Assembly (NCBI GenBank): GCA_023150835.1
Contig: JAKLKB010000187.1
Location: forward strand, 1 to 8,679
DNA: 8,679 nucleotides
DNA from: Myxococcota bacterium
GTDB taxonomy: Bacteria; Myxococcota_C; UBA6777
Reading direction: 5' to 3'
The translations under genes and the position numbers were made by a program. How positions within the stretch are numbered: position 1 is the stretch's first letter; every line of letters starts with the position of its first letter. Shown here piece by piece: positions 1 through 6,810 of the stretch. A model generated the notes under the pieces. That model was not told where the DNA came from. It did not search any database and saw only the letters and a program-made list of their open reading frames with translations.

Positions 1-36
1 CACGCTGTATGCACGACGCGCAGACGCTGCCCGTTC
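1..36. repeat. 36-base direct repeat, left copy
   Basis: This stretch matches 8644-8679 at 33 of 36 positions in the same orientation; the differences are at repeat positions 9, 17 and 18. It contains a small stem, GCAG/CTGC around acg (20-30). Both copies touch the window edge, so the true repeat may be longer on the outer sides. Each copy lies near a G/C-run hairpin. No recombinase is encoded between the copies, so a mobile element is not supported. Confidence 0.75.
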
Positions 37-42
37 CAACTT

Positions 43-60
43 CCCCCCGTTCACGGGGGG
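43..60. repeat. G/C-run hairpin
   Basis: CCCCCCG and CGGGGGG form a perfect 7-bp stem around the loop ttca. The reverse complement of the loop region (cccgtgaac) resembles the hairpin at 8578-8601, so the two look like inverted members of one dispersed intergenic family. There is no T-run to make it a classical terminator. Confidence 0.6.
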
Positions 61-133
61 ATTGAGGGGGGGCGACAAAAGAAACGGCGATCAGGCTAGA
101 CTATCCGGTGTTTCCACCTTAACAAGGCGCGTA

Positions 134-176
134 TGGGGCTTTGCCCCACACCCCACAAGGGGCCATAGTCCCCTTG
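134..176. repeat. Pair of adjacent intergenic hairpins
   Basis: Two stems lie side by side. TGGGGC (134-139) pairs with GCCCCA (143-148) over a ttt loop. CAAGGGG (156-162) pairs with CCCCTTG (170-176) over a 7-base loop. They are perfect inverted repeats in a stretch with no credible coding. They look like dispersed palindromic intergenic DNA; a role in transcript ends is possible but not shown. Confidence 0.6.
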
Positions 177-286
177 ACCCCCTATCGGCGGAACGGACAA
201 CAGTGTTTCACACCAACAACTCTGCCGCTTGAGGTGGCGCGAACACTGCTTTTCTAAACGGTGTAGCCACCCACTCTCCCCGCGTC

Positions 287-634
287 GCTCTCCGTAGCAA
301 ACCGATACACATTTTTTGGCTCTCGGTAACGTACCGACGCCCACGCCGCCACCCTCGGTAGCAAACCGATACACATTTTTTGACTCTCGGTAGCGTACCG
401 ACAACCACGTTGTCGCTCTCGGTAGCGTACCGACAACCACGCTGTCGCTCTCGGTAGCGTACCGGCAACCACGCTATCGCTCTCGGTAGCGTACCGACAA
501 CCACGCTATCGCTCTCGGTAGCGTACCGACAACCACGCTGTCACTCTCGGTAGCGTACCGACAACCACGCTGTCGCTCTCGGTAGCGTACCGACAACCAC
601 GTTGTCACTCTCGGTAGCGTACCGACGAACGGAC
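287..634. repeat. 32-bp tandem repeat array, 11 units
   Basis: Units start at 287, 319, 351, 383, 415, 447, 479, 511, 543, 575 and 607, exactly 32 bases apart; the last is cut short near 634. The common core is ctctcggtagcgtaccgac followed by aaccacgctgtc. Each standard unit holds two dyads: CGGTA-gcg-TACCG, and CGACA with TGTCG around a 7-base loop (the second is imperfect in units ending ctatc). Units 1 and 3 are a variant with gtagcaaaccgatacac and a run of six T. The array has no unique spacers, so it is not CRISPR. It ends about 10 bases before a candidate -35 box and about 130 bases before the lipoprotein start, so it could influence that gene, but no function is shown. Confidence 0.92.
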
Positions 635-645
635 ACGAAAAAGGC

Positions 646-674
646 TTGATCTGGGGAAGGGAGCGGCGTAGGAT
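646..674 (+). promoter_or_regulatory. Candidate sigma70-type promoter for the lipoprotein gene
   Basis: TTGATC (646-651) and TAGGAT (669-674) are separated by 17 bases. Each matches 4 of 6 consensus positions. The pair lies just after the 32-bp array and roughly 90 bases before the chosen ATG. It is a weak match and could be chance. Confidence 0.3.
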
Positions 675-751
675 GCGGGTTTTGGAGAGATGTGTTTGCG
701 CGAAGGGTGCTGAAAGGGCTTTTCTGCGAACACGACGCAAGCATCGAAGAC

Positions 752-757
752 AAGGAG
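752..757 (+). promoter_or_regulatory. Ribosome binding site deciding the lipoprotein start
   Basis: AAGGAG lies 8 bases before the ATG at 766. It supports starting there instead of at an in-frame upstream TTG (646), which would put an arginine-rich, non-signal sequence in front of the lipoprotein signal peptide. Confidence 0.8.
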
Positions 758-765
758 TTTTTTCC

Positions 766-2370
766 ATGAAGCATCGTTCTGTGTGGTGGTTTCCCTTCTT
801 GGGACTTTGGATGGCGTGGAGCCTTCCTATGGTACTCACAGGTTGCCCTCAACCGAGCGGAACCGAAGAAACTGTGCAAGACAGCGCCCCCAACGAACCT
901 CAACCCGAACCTCAACCCGAACCCCAGCCCGAACCTGTCGGAAAGCCCCCCAAAGGCGTCGGTGTGGATTGTACCCAAGGCCCGCGTGGAAACAACTGCG
1001 ACACCTCGGAAAGCCCGATGCTTTGCCTTGCTGTCGATGGGACCAAGTCCGTTTGCTATGAAAACTGCACCGCCAATGCAAAGTGCATGGACCCCAACGA
1101 AAAATGTCTTGAAGCCAATAGCGAAGGACTGCGTGGTTGCTTTATTCTCGCCAAAAAAGGCGATGCCTGCGGCCCTGCTCTACGTACACGTTGTGACGAA
1201 GATCTCGTCGATCCACCCGTCTACTGCGTCGAAGGCAAATGCACCGAACGCCCGAAAGATGGATGGGATGTCGGTCAATCTTGCCGTCCTCCACGCGGCA
1301 ACGAGCAAAGCGATTGCAAAGCAGGATTGATCTGCGTCGAATTGGCCAAAACCAACTACCGCTGCGTCAAGTCCTGTAACGCCACGACAGATTGCCCAAA
1401 CGGCGAAGTCTGCTGGGACGAACCCCTCGGCAAAAAAGTCTGCTTGATCGGCTCCAAAGAAGGTGGCCCCTGCAATCGGGACAAACGCCAATTCTGCAAA
1501 AGCGACGACCCCAAAAATTACCCGCTGACCTGCCGCGCCGACAAATGCGAATCCACCGTCGCCTACGTCAAACTCGGTGCCGCTTGTCAAAAAGATATCG
1601 ACCCCACCAAAAAACAAGGCAACTGCGAACCCGGCCTCTACTGCCTCGGCGTAAGCGAATTTGAGTCGCGCTGCCACAAGCCCTGCAAAGGCGCTTCGGA
1701 TTGCCCAAGCAGCGAGGTCTGCGCCCTCCATCCCAACCCCCCCAACGACCCCGAACAAGCCTGCGTCATCCCCGTCAAAAAAGACGAAGCCTGCAATCTC
1801 CTTGACCGAAAATACTGCTACAGCGGAACCACCCAGATCCTCCGATGCAAACGCGAAGAAAACAAAAACGACGGCCTCTGCATCGAAGTCAACGTCGGCG
1901 ACGCTTGTGTCAACAAAGATGGCTGTGGCCCCATGAGCTGCATCCCTTTTAGCGCCACGAACCTCTACTGCCTCTTCCCTTGCAATCCCAACACACCCCA
2001 ATGCCCCGGCAACGGAACTTGCGCAGCATTCGGACAAAACGGCCAACCTCCCTTCGCTTGTCTGCCCAACGGTCCGAAAAAAATCGACCAAGCCTGCAAA
2101 GCCATCAAAGCCGACGGACCCAAGATCGAAACCTCCGAACTCTGCGAAGGCTCACTTCTTTGTGCAGTCCCCCAAGGAGCCGCAGGCGGCGTATGCTACC
2201 AAACCGTCCCCGGCTGTACCGCAACAGCTTGCCAAGGGACCGTCAAGCGCGTCTGCATCCCCATCCAAAACGGCGGATTGTGCGCCAAAGATTGCTCCGC
2301 AGGTTCCGGCCAAACCTGCGATGGCGGCACCGCCTGCAAAGACTTCCAACAAGCAAAGATCTGTCTCTAA
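766..2370 (+). CDS. Cysteine-rich secreted lipoprotein with repeated 12-Cys modules
   Basis: The protein has 534 residues and a start fixed by AAGGAG and a lipoprotein signal peptide: MKHR, a Trp/Leu-rich hydrophobic stretch, then the lipobox LTGC with the lipidated Cys at 27. A Glu-Pro linker (EPQPEPQPEP type) follows, as expected for a tether away from the membrane. The rest carries 56 cysteines. They fall into four successive modules of 12 Cys, starting at VGVDC, VGQSC, LGAAC and VGDAC, and a last partial module of 8. Recurring elements are GLxC, RCxxxC, DCPxxEVC and a KxxxxC turn. This resembles the Dickkopf-like or EGF-like Cys-rich surface proteins common in myxobacteria, but no catalytic domain is visible. 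The even Cys count suggests full disulfide pairing outside the cytoplasm. A structural, adhesive or binding role is inference. The gene stands alone; the next gene starts 113 bases downstream. Confidence 0.9.
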   Translation: MKHRSVWWFPFLGLWMAWSLPMVLTGCPQPSGTEETVQDSAPNEPQPEPQPEPQPEPVGKPPKGVGVDCTQGPRGNNCDTSESPMLCLAVDGTKSVCYENCTANAKCMDPNEKCLEANSEGLRGCFILAKKGDACGPALRTRCDEDLVDPPVYCVEGKCTERPKDGWDVGQSCRPPRGNEQSDCKAGLICVELAKTNYRCVKSCNATTDCPNGEVCWDEPLGKKVCLIGSKEGGPCNRDKRQFCKSDDPKNYPLTCRADKCESTVAYVKLGAACQKDIDPTKKQGNCEPGLYCLGVSEFESRCHKPCKGASDCPSSEVCALHPNPPNDPEQACVIPVKKDEACNLLDRKYCYSGTTQILRCKREENKNDGLCIEVNVGDACVNKDGCGPMSCIPFSATNLYCLFPCNPNTPQCPGNGTCAAFGQNGQPPFACLPNGPKKIDQACKAIKADGPKIETSELCEGSLLCAVPQGAAGGVCYQTVPGCTATACQGTVKRVCIPIQNGGLCAKDCSAGSGQTCDGGTACKDFQQAKICL

Positions 2371-2390
2371 ACAACCGTTTCACCGCCCAA

Positions 2391-2424
2391 TCTACACCGC
2401 ATAAAGGCCTTTATGCGGCGTAGA
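2391..2424. terminator. 34-bp palindrome after the lipoprotein gene
   Basis: An almost perfect palindrome centred on AAGG/CCTT: a 17-bp arm (tctacaccgcataaagg) and its complement differ at one position. It starts 20 bases after the lipoprotein stop codon. There is no T-run on either strand, so it is not a textbook intrinsic terminator. It may still stop transcription, protect a 3' end or bind a dimeric protein. Confidence 0.45.
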
Positions 2425-2430
2425 AATCAA

Positions 2431-2450
2431 CGAATCGGGCGCTCGATTCG
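2431..2450. promoter_or_regulatory. Inverted repeat upstream of the GAF-GGDEF gene
   Basis: CGAATCG and CGATTCG form a perfect 7-bp dyad with a 6-base spacer, ending 33 bases before the GTG start. Position and symmetry suit an operator for a dimeric regulator or a leader hairpin. No matching regulator can be named. Confidence 0.35.
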
Positions 2451-2483
2451 CTCCAAACCATCCGAACACTTCGGGAGAAAAAC

Positions 2484-3578
2484 GTGCAAGAACAAAGCAA
2501 CCACACCGACCCAGATCGCTGGATCGTCAACCTGCTTCAACAACAACCGCTTTCAACGCCTCAACTCTTTGAAACGGCGTTTGAAACAGCCATGCACGTT
2601 GCGCAACTCCCCTTTGCGCGGGTGGTGCGACTGCGCCATGAAACACACTTGCGCCTTGATGCCGTCGCGGATACCGCAGGCTTTCGCTACCAAGCCGGCC
2701 AAGAATTCCCCGTCGATCACTTGCTTGATGGCGAAGTGATCCGACGACGCGATGCTTTGGCGATCTCTGACCTCGTCGCTTCTCCGCTTGCGCGCCACCC
2801 CGAAGTCCTCGCGGCGGGCGTCCGCAGTTATGTGGGCGTTCCCTTGTGGCTACGCAATCAACAGATCTATGGCGTCCTTTCGATGGCCTCACAAACTCCC
2901 CAACGATGGGGACCTGAAGTCCTTTTGCGCGCCGCCATGATCGGTCGCTGGCTTGGTCAAGAGATCGAGATCCGCCAGATCTCCCGCGAGCTTCACGCCA
3001 AAAGCCACCGCCTCGCCACCATGACCCAAGAGATGCAACATCTCCAAAGCCAGATCGAACAAGGATCGATCCGCGACACCGTGACAGACCTGCTCAACAA
3101 CCGCTACTTCAACAAACTTCTCCAAACCGAGGCCGCTCGCGCCCAACGACACGCTTATCCGCTCAGTCTGCTCTTGCTCTTCCCCGATGACTACTCTCGC
3201 GTCGGCCAACAATGGGGCCTTGACTTTGGCGCAACGGTCCTTCGCTCCATCGGCGTCTTACTCCGACGGCACTTGCGCACCATCGACAACGCCGCCCGCT
3301 ACACCGAAGAAATGTTCGCGATCCTCCTCCCTCAAACCGATATCTCTGGCTCCGCCATCGTCGCCAACCGTATCCGCACCACCATCGGCGGACATCGCTT
3401 TCAAGCCCCCAGCGGCGAAGTCTTCCAAACCTCCGCGAGCCTCGGGATCGCTGGACTTCATGTCCAAGACGACGATCCCGCAGCAGGAATGATCTCCCGC
3501 GCCCGTCGCGCACTCGAACAAGCCCGAAAAGCCGGCGGAAACCGCGTGATCGTCGCCTCTTCCTCCCCCCAATCCTAA
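2484..3578 (+). CDS. GAF plus degenerate GGDEF protein, probable c-di-GMP receptor
   Basis: A 364-residue cytoplasmic protein starting at GTG, with GGGAG 6 bases upstream; no signal peptide or membrane segment. Residues about 22-162 look like a GAF sensor domain (GVPLWL, IYGVLSM). Residues about 160-196 are a helical linker, probably coiled coil. Residues about 197-360 follow the GGDEF fold closely: DTVTDLLNNRYF (198-209), PLSLLLLFP, RRALEQARKAGGNRV at the end. The active site is lost: the RYGGDEF signature reads RYTEEMF (272-278), and the metal-binding DIDxFK reads FPDDYS. The inhibitory-site RxxD is kept as RTID (265-268) at the normal distance. Diguanylate cyclase activity is therefore unlikely. 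By analogy with PelD, PopA and the myxobacterial SgmT, c-di-GMP binding is likely. The output is unknown because no effector domain is attached. Confidence 0.88.
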   Translation: MQEQSNHTDPDRWIVNLLQQQPLSTPQLFETAFETAMHVAQLPFARVVRLRHETHLRLDAVADTAGFRYQAGQEFPVDHLLDGEVIRRRDALAISDLVASPLARHPEVLAAGVRSYVGVPLWLRNQQIYGVLSMASQTPQRWGPEVLLRAAMIGRWLGQEIEIRQISRELHAKSHRLATMTQEMQHLQSQIEQGSIRDTVTDLLNNRYFNKLLQTEAARAQRHAYPLSLLLLFPDDYSRVGQQWGLDFGATVLRSIGVLLRRHLRTIDNAARYTEEMFAILLPQTDISGSAIVANRIRTTIGGHRFQAPSGEVFQTSASLGIAGLHVQDDDPAAGMISRARRALEQARKAGGNRVIVASSSPQS

Positions 3579-3664
3579 ACCCCCACCTCCCTCACACATC
3601 CTTACCACCAAATCAACACAGCATAGGACTTATACAATATCCGAGTCATGTGTGTCCGAATGGT

Positions 3665-3723
3665 CGTGCGTAGACGCCCGATAATCAGGCAGCCACAGGG
3701 GGCTGCCCCTACCTCTTTGCGCC
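3665..3723 (+). repeat. Dispersed hairpin element, copy 1
   Basis: The element starts cgtgcgtagacgccc, has a perfect stem GGCAGCC (3688-3694) / GGCTGCC (3701-3707) around acaggg, and ends near ctgcccctacctctttgcgcc. The reverse complement of 7075-7132 shares the start, the GGGCAGCCACA and CTGCCCCTA blocks and the gcgc end. It resembles REP-type palindromic intergenic repeats. It lies between two plus-strand genes. Confidence 0.7.
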
Positions 3724-3812
3724 AACAGACCTCGTCGAGACTATCCGCACCGTGACAAACGGCTTACGAAAGCCTTATCCTGTTTCAAACGAGCAAGACG
3801 GACGGTTTTGAG

Positions 3813-3978
3813 GTGCAGACACGGCTTTTCTTGACCCCACCACTCCCCCCCAAACACCGCGCGCTGCAAGCCTTCCAACGATCTGTCAGAAGAGCCATCG
3901 TCAAAGCGTCTTACCCAACGAACGCTGCTGAAGCAGATCGACAAAATCGATCGTTCCCTTCAAAACGCCTTCCTTTGA
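3813..3978 (+). pseudogene. Possible frameshifted small ORF remnant
   Basis: From GTG at 3813 one frame reads a short peptide including PPKHRALQAFQRSVRRAI. A second frame, open from 3835 but without a start codon, then reads SSKRLTQRTLLKQIDKIDRS and ends at TGA 3976-3978. Joined near 3890-3910 they would make one lysine/arginine-rich helical protein of about 55 residues. This is a pattern guess: the ribosome binding site is poor and no family is recognised. It may be chance. Confidence 0.15.
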
Positions 3979-4024
3979 CTGCCCCCGCAGCAAAGAGCAG
4001 CCCCAACACAACAAGGAGCCAAAC

Positions 4025-6349
4025 ATGTCCAGTCCCCCCTCCAAACCAACACACGACCCCACACACCACATCCACACCACCCCAACAACCCTCACCACAC
4101 CAAAACTCCCCTCCGATCTCCCCGATATCGCTTCGTGGCAAGCACTGTACGAAAGCATCCAACAACGCCTCGAACAACTCCAACAACGTAGGACGCAACG
4201 CAGAACACAACTCCTTTCTGCGGCCTTGCACCTCTGCCAATCCCGCGCAGCGAACCTCCGAACTCAACTCCAACAACTCCACGATCTCGAAACAGAGATG
4301 CACCTCCTACACCCCCTACAGACCGAACTCGCAAACATACAACAGATCCGCACCGATCTACAACTCGCTCTCACTCAAACACAACAATACTTCGCTCACC
4401 TCCAAAACCTCCAACAACACGGCGTCTCCCACACTCACGACCTCCGTTGGATACTCGCCTTTTCTAAAACACCTCCCTCCACGCCCATCTCCGAACTCTC
4501 CGACGCTTCCGAACTCTCCGACGCTTCCGAACTCTCCCACGCTTCCGAACTCTCCCACGCTTCCGAAATCTCCGATGTTTCCGAAATCTCCCACGCTTCC
4601 GAAATCTCCGATGCTTCCGAAATCTCCCACACTTCCGAAATCTCCGATGCTTCCGAAATCTCCCACGCTTCCGAAATCTCCCACGCTTCCGAAATCTCCG
4701 ATGCTTCCGAACTCTCCGATGCTTCCGAACTCTCCGATGCTTCCGAACTCTCCGACGCTTCCGAACTCCCCCACGTTTCCGAACTCTCCGATGCTTCCGA
4801 ACTCTCCGATGCTTCCGAACTCTCTGCCTGCTCTCGGATCGGGGCTTCGGTTCCCTCCATCACACAGCAGTCCTTAAGCGGCACAGCTCTATCCCAAAAG
4901 CCAACGACGACTTCTATGCAAACGCCCGTTCCCACCGAGGCGATGCAGGCGATGAAACCTTCGGCTGAGATCGTCGAGCAAAAAGCCGTCTTGCGCCTCA
5001 AAGCACGCATCGACGATGTGAAGGAACGCAGTTCTTTTCGTTGTGTTGCCAACGAGCTAGTCCAAGCACGCCACCAGATCACCAACGAAAAAAAATGGCG
5101 AGATCTCGGAGTCGAGTTGGCCCGAAAAGCCAAACGATGCTGTATCGCCAAAGAAGAATGGTTGGAGTTCCCATTAATTGCAGGATTTTTCGACCACACC
5201 ACCACACCACCACACCACACCAAACGCAAACCGTCCCCCCCAACAGAACCCACCCCATCGGAACAAAAGCTACTTTCCACATTGCAAACCATCGCCTCTC
5301 GTCTGAGTCCTGAACATTCACGGCACACCCTCGAAGCACAAGCCTTTTTGGGACAAATCGATCGCATCCTTCGACAAGCCTCGATCCCCCCCTCTCATCC
5401 ACAACTTTTGAAAATCCTCCGCCCTTTCGCAGATTGGCTACACCAAGGCAACAAATATCGCCACATACGAAAACATCTCGTTCTATCAGCCACAGCATCC
5501 GCACAAACCACCGCAGCACTCAAACAAACCCAGCCCCCTGCGACTCTCTCTTCGTTTAGCGCCTCTTCCGCCGCACAAGAAGGAAGCACCCCTTCGACAA
5601 GCCTCCCCCCTTCTGTCTCGACAGACTCGCCCACGTCGCCGATCCCTTCGAAATCTCCGTCTCTCGACGAACTGCTCTCTGCATCGGAACATTCGGAACA
5701 TTCGGAGGCATCGGAAGATTCTGAAACATCGGAAGATTCATCCGAGGCTGCCGCCACAACGGCATCGCAGCAAGAAACCACGCTTTCGGCCCCGTTGACC
5801 AAAAAACAGCGCAAGCAACTCCAAAAACAACACAAGAAAACAGAAAAAGAACAAAAAACCAAAAGCAAAAGCCATCGGCTACTCCAGCATATGATGCTCA
5901 GCAAAAGCCTTGAGGAGGCGGACAAATTACTGTTTTCATTGTATGCCAAGCCCCCCACCGCCACAACGATGACCACAGAGCAGATGATCGATGCCTTGTT
6001 CCCACACTTTCAAGGAAAGCGTGTGGTCTTGGTAGGCGGCGATCCACGCGAACACTTGCGCGCCTCGCTCGAAAACAAACTCCAGCTTGCGGAGTTGTCT
6101 TGGGTCTCTTCCCAAGGCAGCGATGGGGGCCGTTCTGTCCAAAGCCTCGATGCACGACTTCACCAAGGCACCGTCCAGATGATGATCTTGCTCGCTCGTT
6201 TTTGCGGTCACCCCAAGATCGAAAAGCTGATCGCCACAGCCAAAAACACACAAACGCCTTTTGTTGTGATCACGACCGGATACGGAGAATCCAGCATCCT
6301 CCAAGCCCTCCTTCAAACTCTCCCCCAAAAACCTTCAGCGGGTGTCTAA
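4025..6349 (+). CDS. Large repeat-containing protein with DUF2325-like C-terminal domain
   Basis: A 774-residue protein whose ATG has AAGGAG 6 bases upstream. The N-terminus is Thr/His/Pro-rich. Residues about 34-140 are Gln/Leu-rich and helical, probably coiled coil. Residues 156-269 are 19 hexapeptides of the form SE[L/I]S[D/H]A. Residues about 316-395 form a charged helical region ending EFPLIAGFFDH. Then come Ser/Thr/Pro-rich stretches, a Ser-Glu run (about 554-575) and a lysine-rich helix (about 592-620). The end, about 664-760, reads KRVVLVGGDPREHLRASLE, a WVSS turn, MMILLARFCGHPKIEKL and TPFVVITTGYG; this pattern (VGGDP, RxSLE, arginine-Phe-x-x-His, PFV..G) matches my memory of DUF2325. 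Its role is unknown. There is no signal peptide, so it should be cytoplasmic. Gaps of 446 and 461 bases isolate it, so it is probably monocistronic. Confidence 0.85.
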   Translation: MSSPPSKPTHDPTHHIHTTPTTLTTPKLPSDLPDIASWQALYESIQQRLEQLQQRRTQRRTQLLSAALHLCQSRAANLRTQLQQLHDLETEMHLLHPLQTELANIQQIRTDLQLALTQTQQYFAHLQNLQQHGVSHTHDLRWILAFSKTPPSTPISELSDASELSDASELSHASELSHASEISDVSEISHASEISDASEISHTSEISDASEISHASEISHASEISDASELSDASELSDASELSDASELPHVSELSDASELSDASELSACSRIGASVPSITQQSLSGTALSQKPTTTSMQTPVPTEAMQAMKPSAEIVEQKAVLRLKARIDDVKERSSFRCVANELVQARHQITNEKKWRDLGVELARKAKRCCIAKEEWLEFPLIAGFFDHTTTPPHHTKRKPSPPTEPTPSEQKLLSTLQTIASRLSPEHSRHTLEAQAFLGQIDRILRQASIPPSHPQLLKILRPFADWLHQGNKYRHIRKHLVLSATASAQTTAALKQTQPPATLSSFSASSAAQEGSTPSTSLPPSVSTDSPTSPIPSKSPSLDELLSASEHSEHSEASEDSETSEDSSEAAATTASQQETTLSAPLTKKQRKQLQKQHKKTEKEQKTKSKSHRLLQHMMLSKSLEEADKLLFSLYAKPPTATTMTTEQMIDALFPHFQGKRVVLVGGDPREHLRASLENKLQLAELSWVSSQGSDGGRSVQSLDARLHQGTVQMMILLARFCGHPKIEKLIATAKNTQTPFVVITTGYGESSILQALLQTLPQKPSAGV
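4490..4831 (+). repeat. 18-bp tandem repeat encoding 19 hexapeptides
   Basis: The unit tccgaactctccgacgct recurs in strict 18-base register, 18 full copies and a diverged nineteenth. Variation falls into a few types: gaactc or gaaatc (Leu or Ile) and ccgac/ccgat or cccac (Asp or His). Codon-synonymous changes (gac/gat) mark subgroups. The 18-base period keeps the reading frame, so copy number can change without breaking the gene. Other frames also stay open across it and give false ORFs. Confidence 0.93.
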
Positions 6350-6810
6350 AAATAGGTTTGTTTGGGGGGAAAGGTGGTTCGCTTCGCGTGACCTCACCCC
6401 CCGACGCTTCGCGTCACCCCCCTCTCCACGCGGTCGAATCCAATCGTGCGGCTTGGATGGTTCCGCCAACAACTCCGCCGTGATCGCTGGTTTGTGTGAT
6501 CGAGCGCACCCTCGCCTGCCCACAAAGACAAACATCGTGTGGAATAAAAGACCGCGATCCGATGTATGGACAGCGTTACAAACCGCGCAGCGCAACAAGC
6601 CTCAAAAGAAAGGTTGATCTTTAAACATGAGTCTGATAGCGTATTTAGGTGACCGATAATTTGAGACCGCAATTCGAGACCCAAGATCGAGTAAAACTTT
6701 TGGCGCTTCACGGCGTCATAAAGAGCAGCTACTTCACACACACCCTGACAGGCGCAAAAGGAGATCGCGACTTGAGTGGGTAAAAAAGATGGAATGGACG
6801 GAGGTTCGCG
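6350..6810. other. 461-bp intergenic region
   Basis: No credible gene. It begins with the long hairpin at 6364-6402 and a directly repeated decamer, CGCTTCGCGT (6380-6389 and 6405-6414). A 6-bp dyad ATCCAA/TTGGAT (6438-6458) follows. From about 6460 to 6795 nothing recognisable was found: no tRNA-like fold and no clear promoter. The ribosome binding site of the small ORF lies at the end. Open frames on both strands over 6335-6617 run through the hairpin DNA and have no ribosome binding site. Confidence 0.6.
6364..6402. terminator. Long G/C hairpin after the DUF2325 gene
   Basis: GGGGGG (6364-6369) pairs with CCCCCC (6397-6402), followed inward by AGGT/ACCT across a 2-by-2 mismatch, with an inner CGC-ttc-GCG mini-hairpin. 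It starts 14 bases after the stop codon. A T-run is missing, so transcription termination is plausible but not certain. It also fits the dispersed G/C-hairpin style of this genome. Confidence 0.4.

Larger units (their letters stand above)
1..765. other. Gene-free repeat-rich intergenic region
   Basis: No credible gene is seen here. Open frames exist on the minus strand, in all three frames, only because the 32-bp array lacks stop triplets on that strand; their peptides are frame-rotated copies of the same repeat. The region holds the left 36-base repeat, three G/C-rich hairpins, the tandem array and a candidate promoter for the lipoprotein gene. The part between about 177 and 286 shows nothing recognisable. 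Confidence 0.7.
3579..4024. other. 446-bp intergenic region
   Basis: No intact gene is seen. It holds the dispersed hairpin element (3665-3723), a possible frameshifted small ORF remnant (3813-3978) and the ribosome binding site of the next gene (AAGGAG, 4013-4018). A TACAAT hexamer at 3633-3638 could be a -10 box but has no recognisable -35 partner. Confidence 0.6.

Noticed and set aside
287-634. CRISPR array
   Set aside because: The period is 32 bases in total with no unique spacers; the part between the cores is itself nearly constant, and no cas gene is present.
96-839. Minus-strand open frames with repeating YRERQRGCRYATES-type peptides
   Set aside because: They are translations of the 32-bp array. 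Three units equal 32 codons and the minus strand has no stop in the unit, so all three frames stay open; there is no credible ribosome binding site.
1180-2091. 303-residue minus-strand open frame opposite the lipoprotein gene
   Set aside because: It is the shadow of a Cys/Lys/Asn-rich coding strand; the plus-strand gene has a signal peptide, lipobox and regular Cys modules.
4435-5367. Minus-strand frames with EISEAS or GEFGSV repeats, and the plus-strand PNSPTL frame
   Set aside because: These are other readings of the 18-bp repeat within the DUF2325-type gene. The chosen frame has the ribosome binding site and runs on into a recognisable C-terminal domain.
6342-6617. Plus- and minus-strand open frames in the gap after the DUF2325 gene
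   Set aside because: They cross hairpin and repeat DNA, lack ribosome binding sites and show no domain-like sequence.
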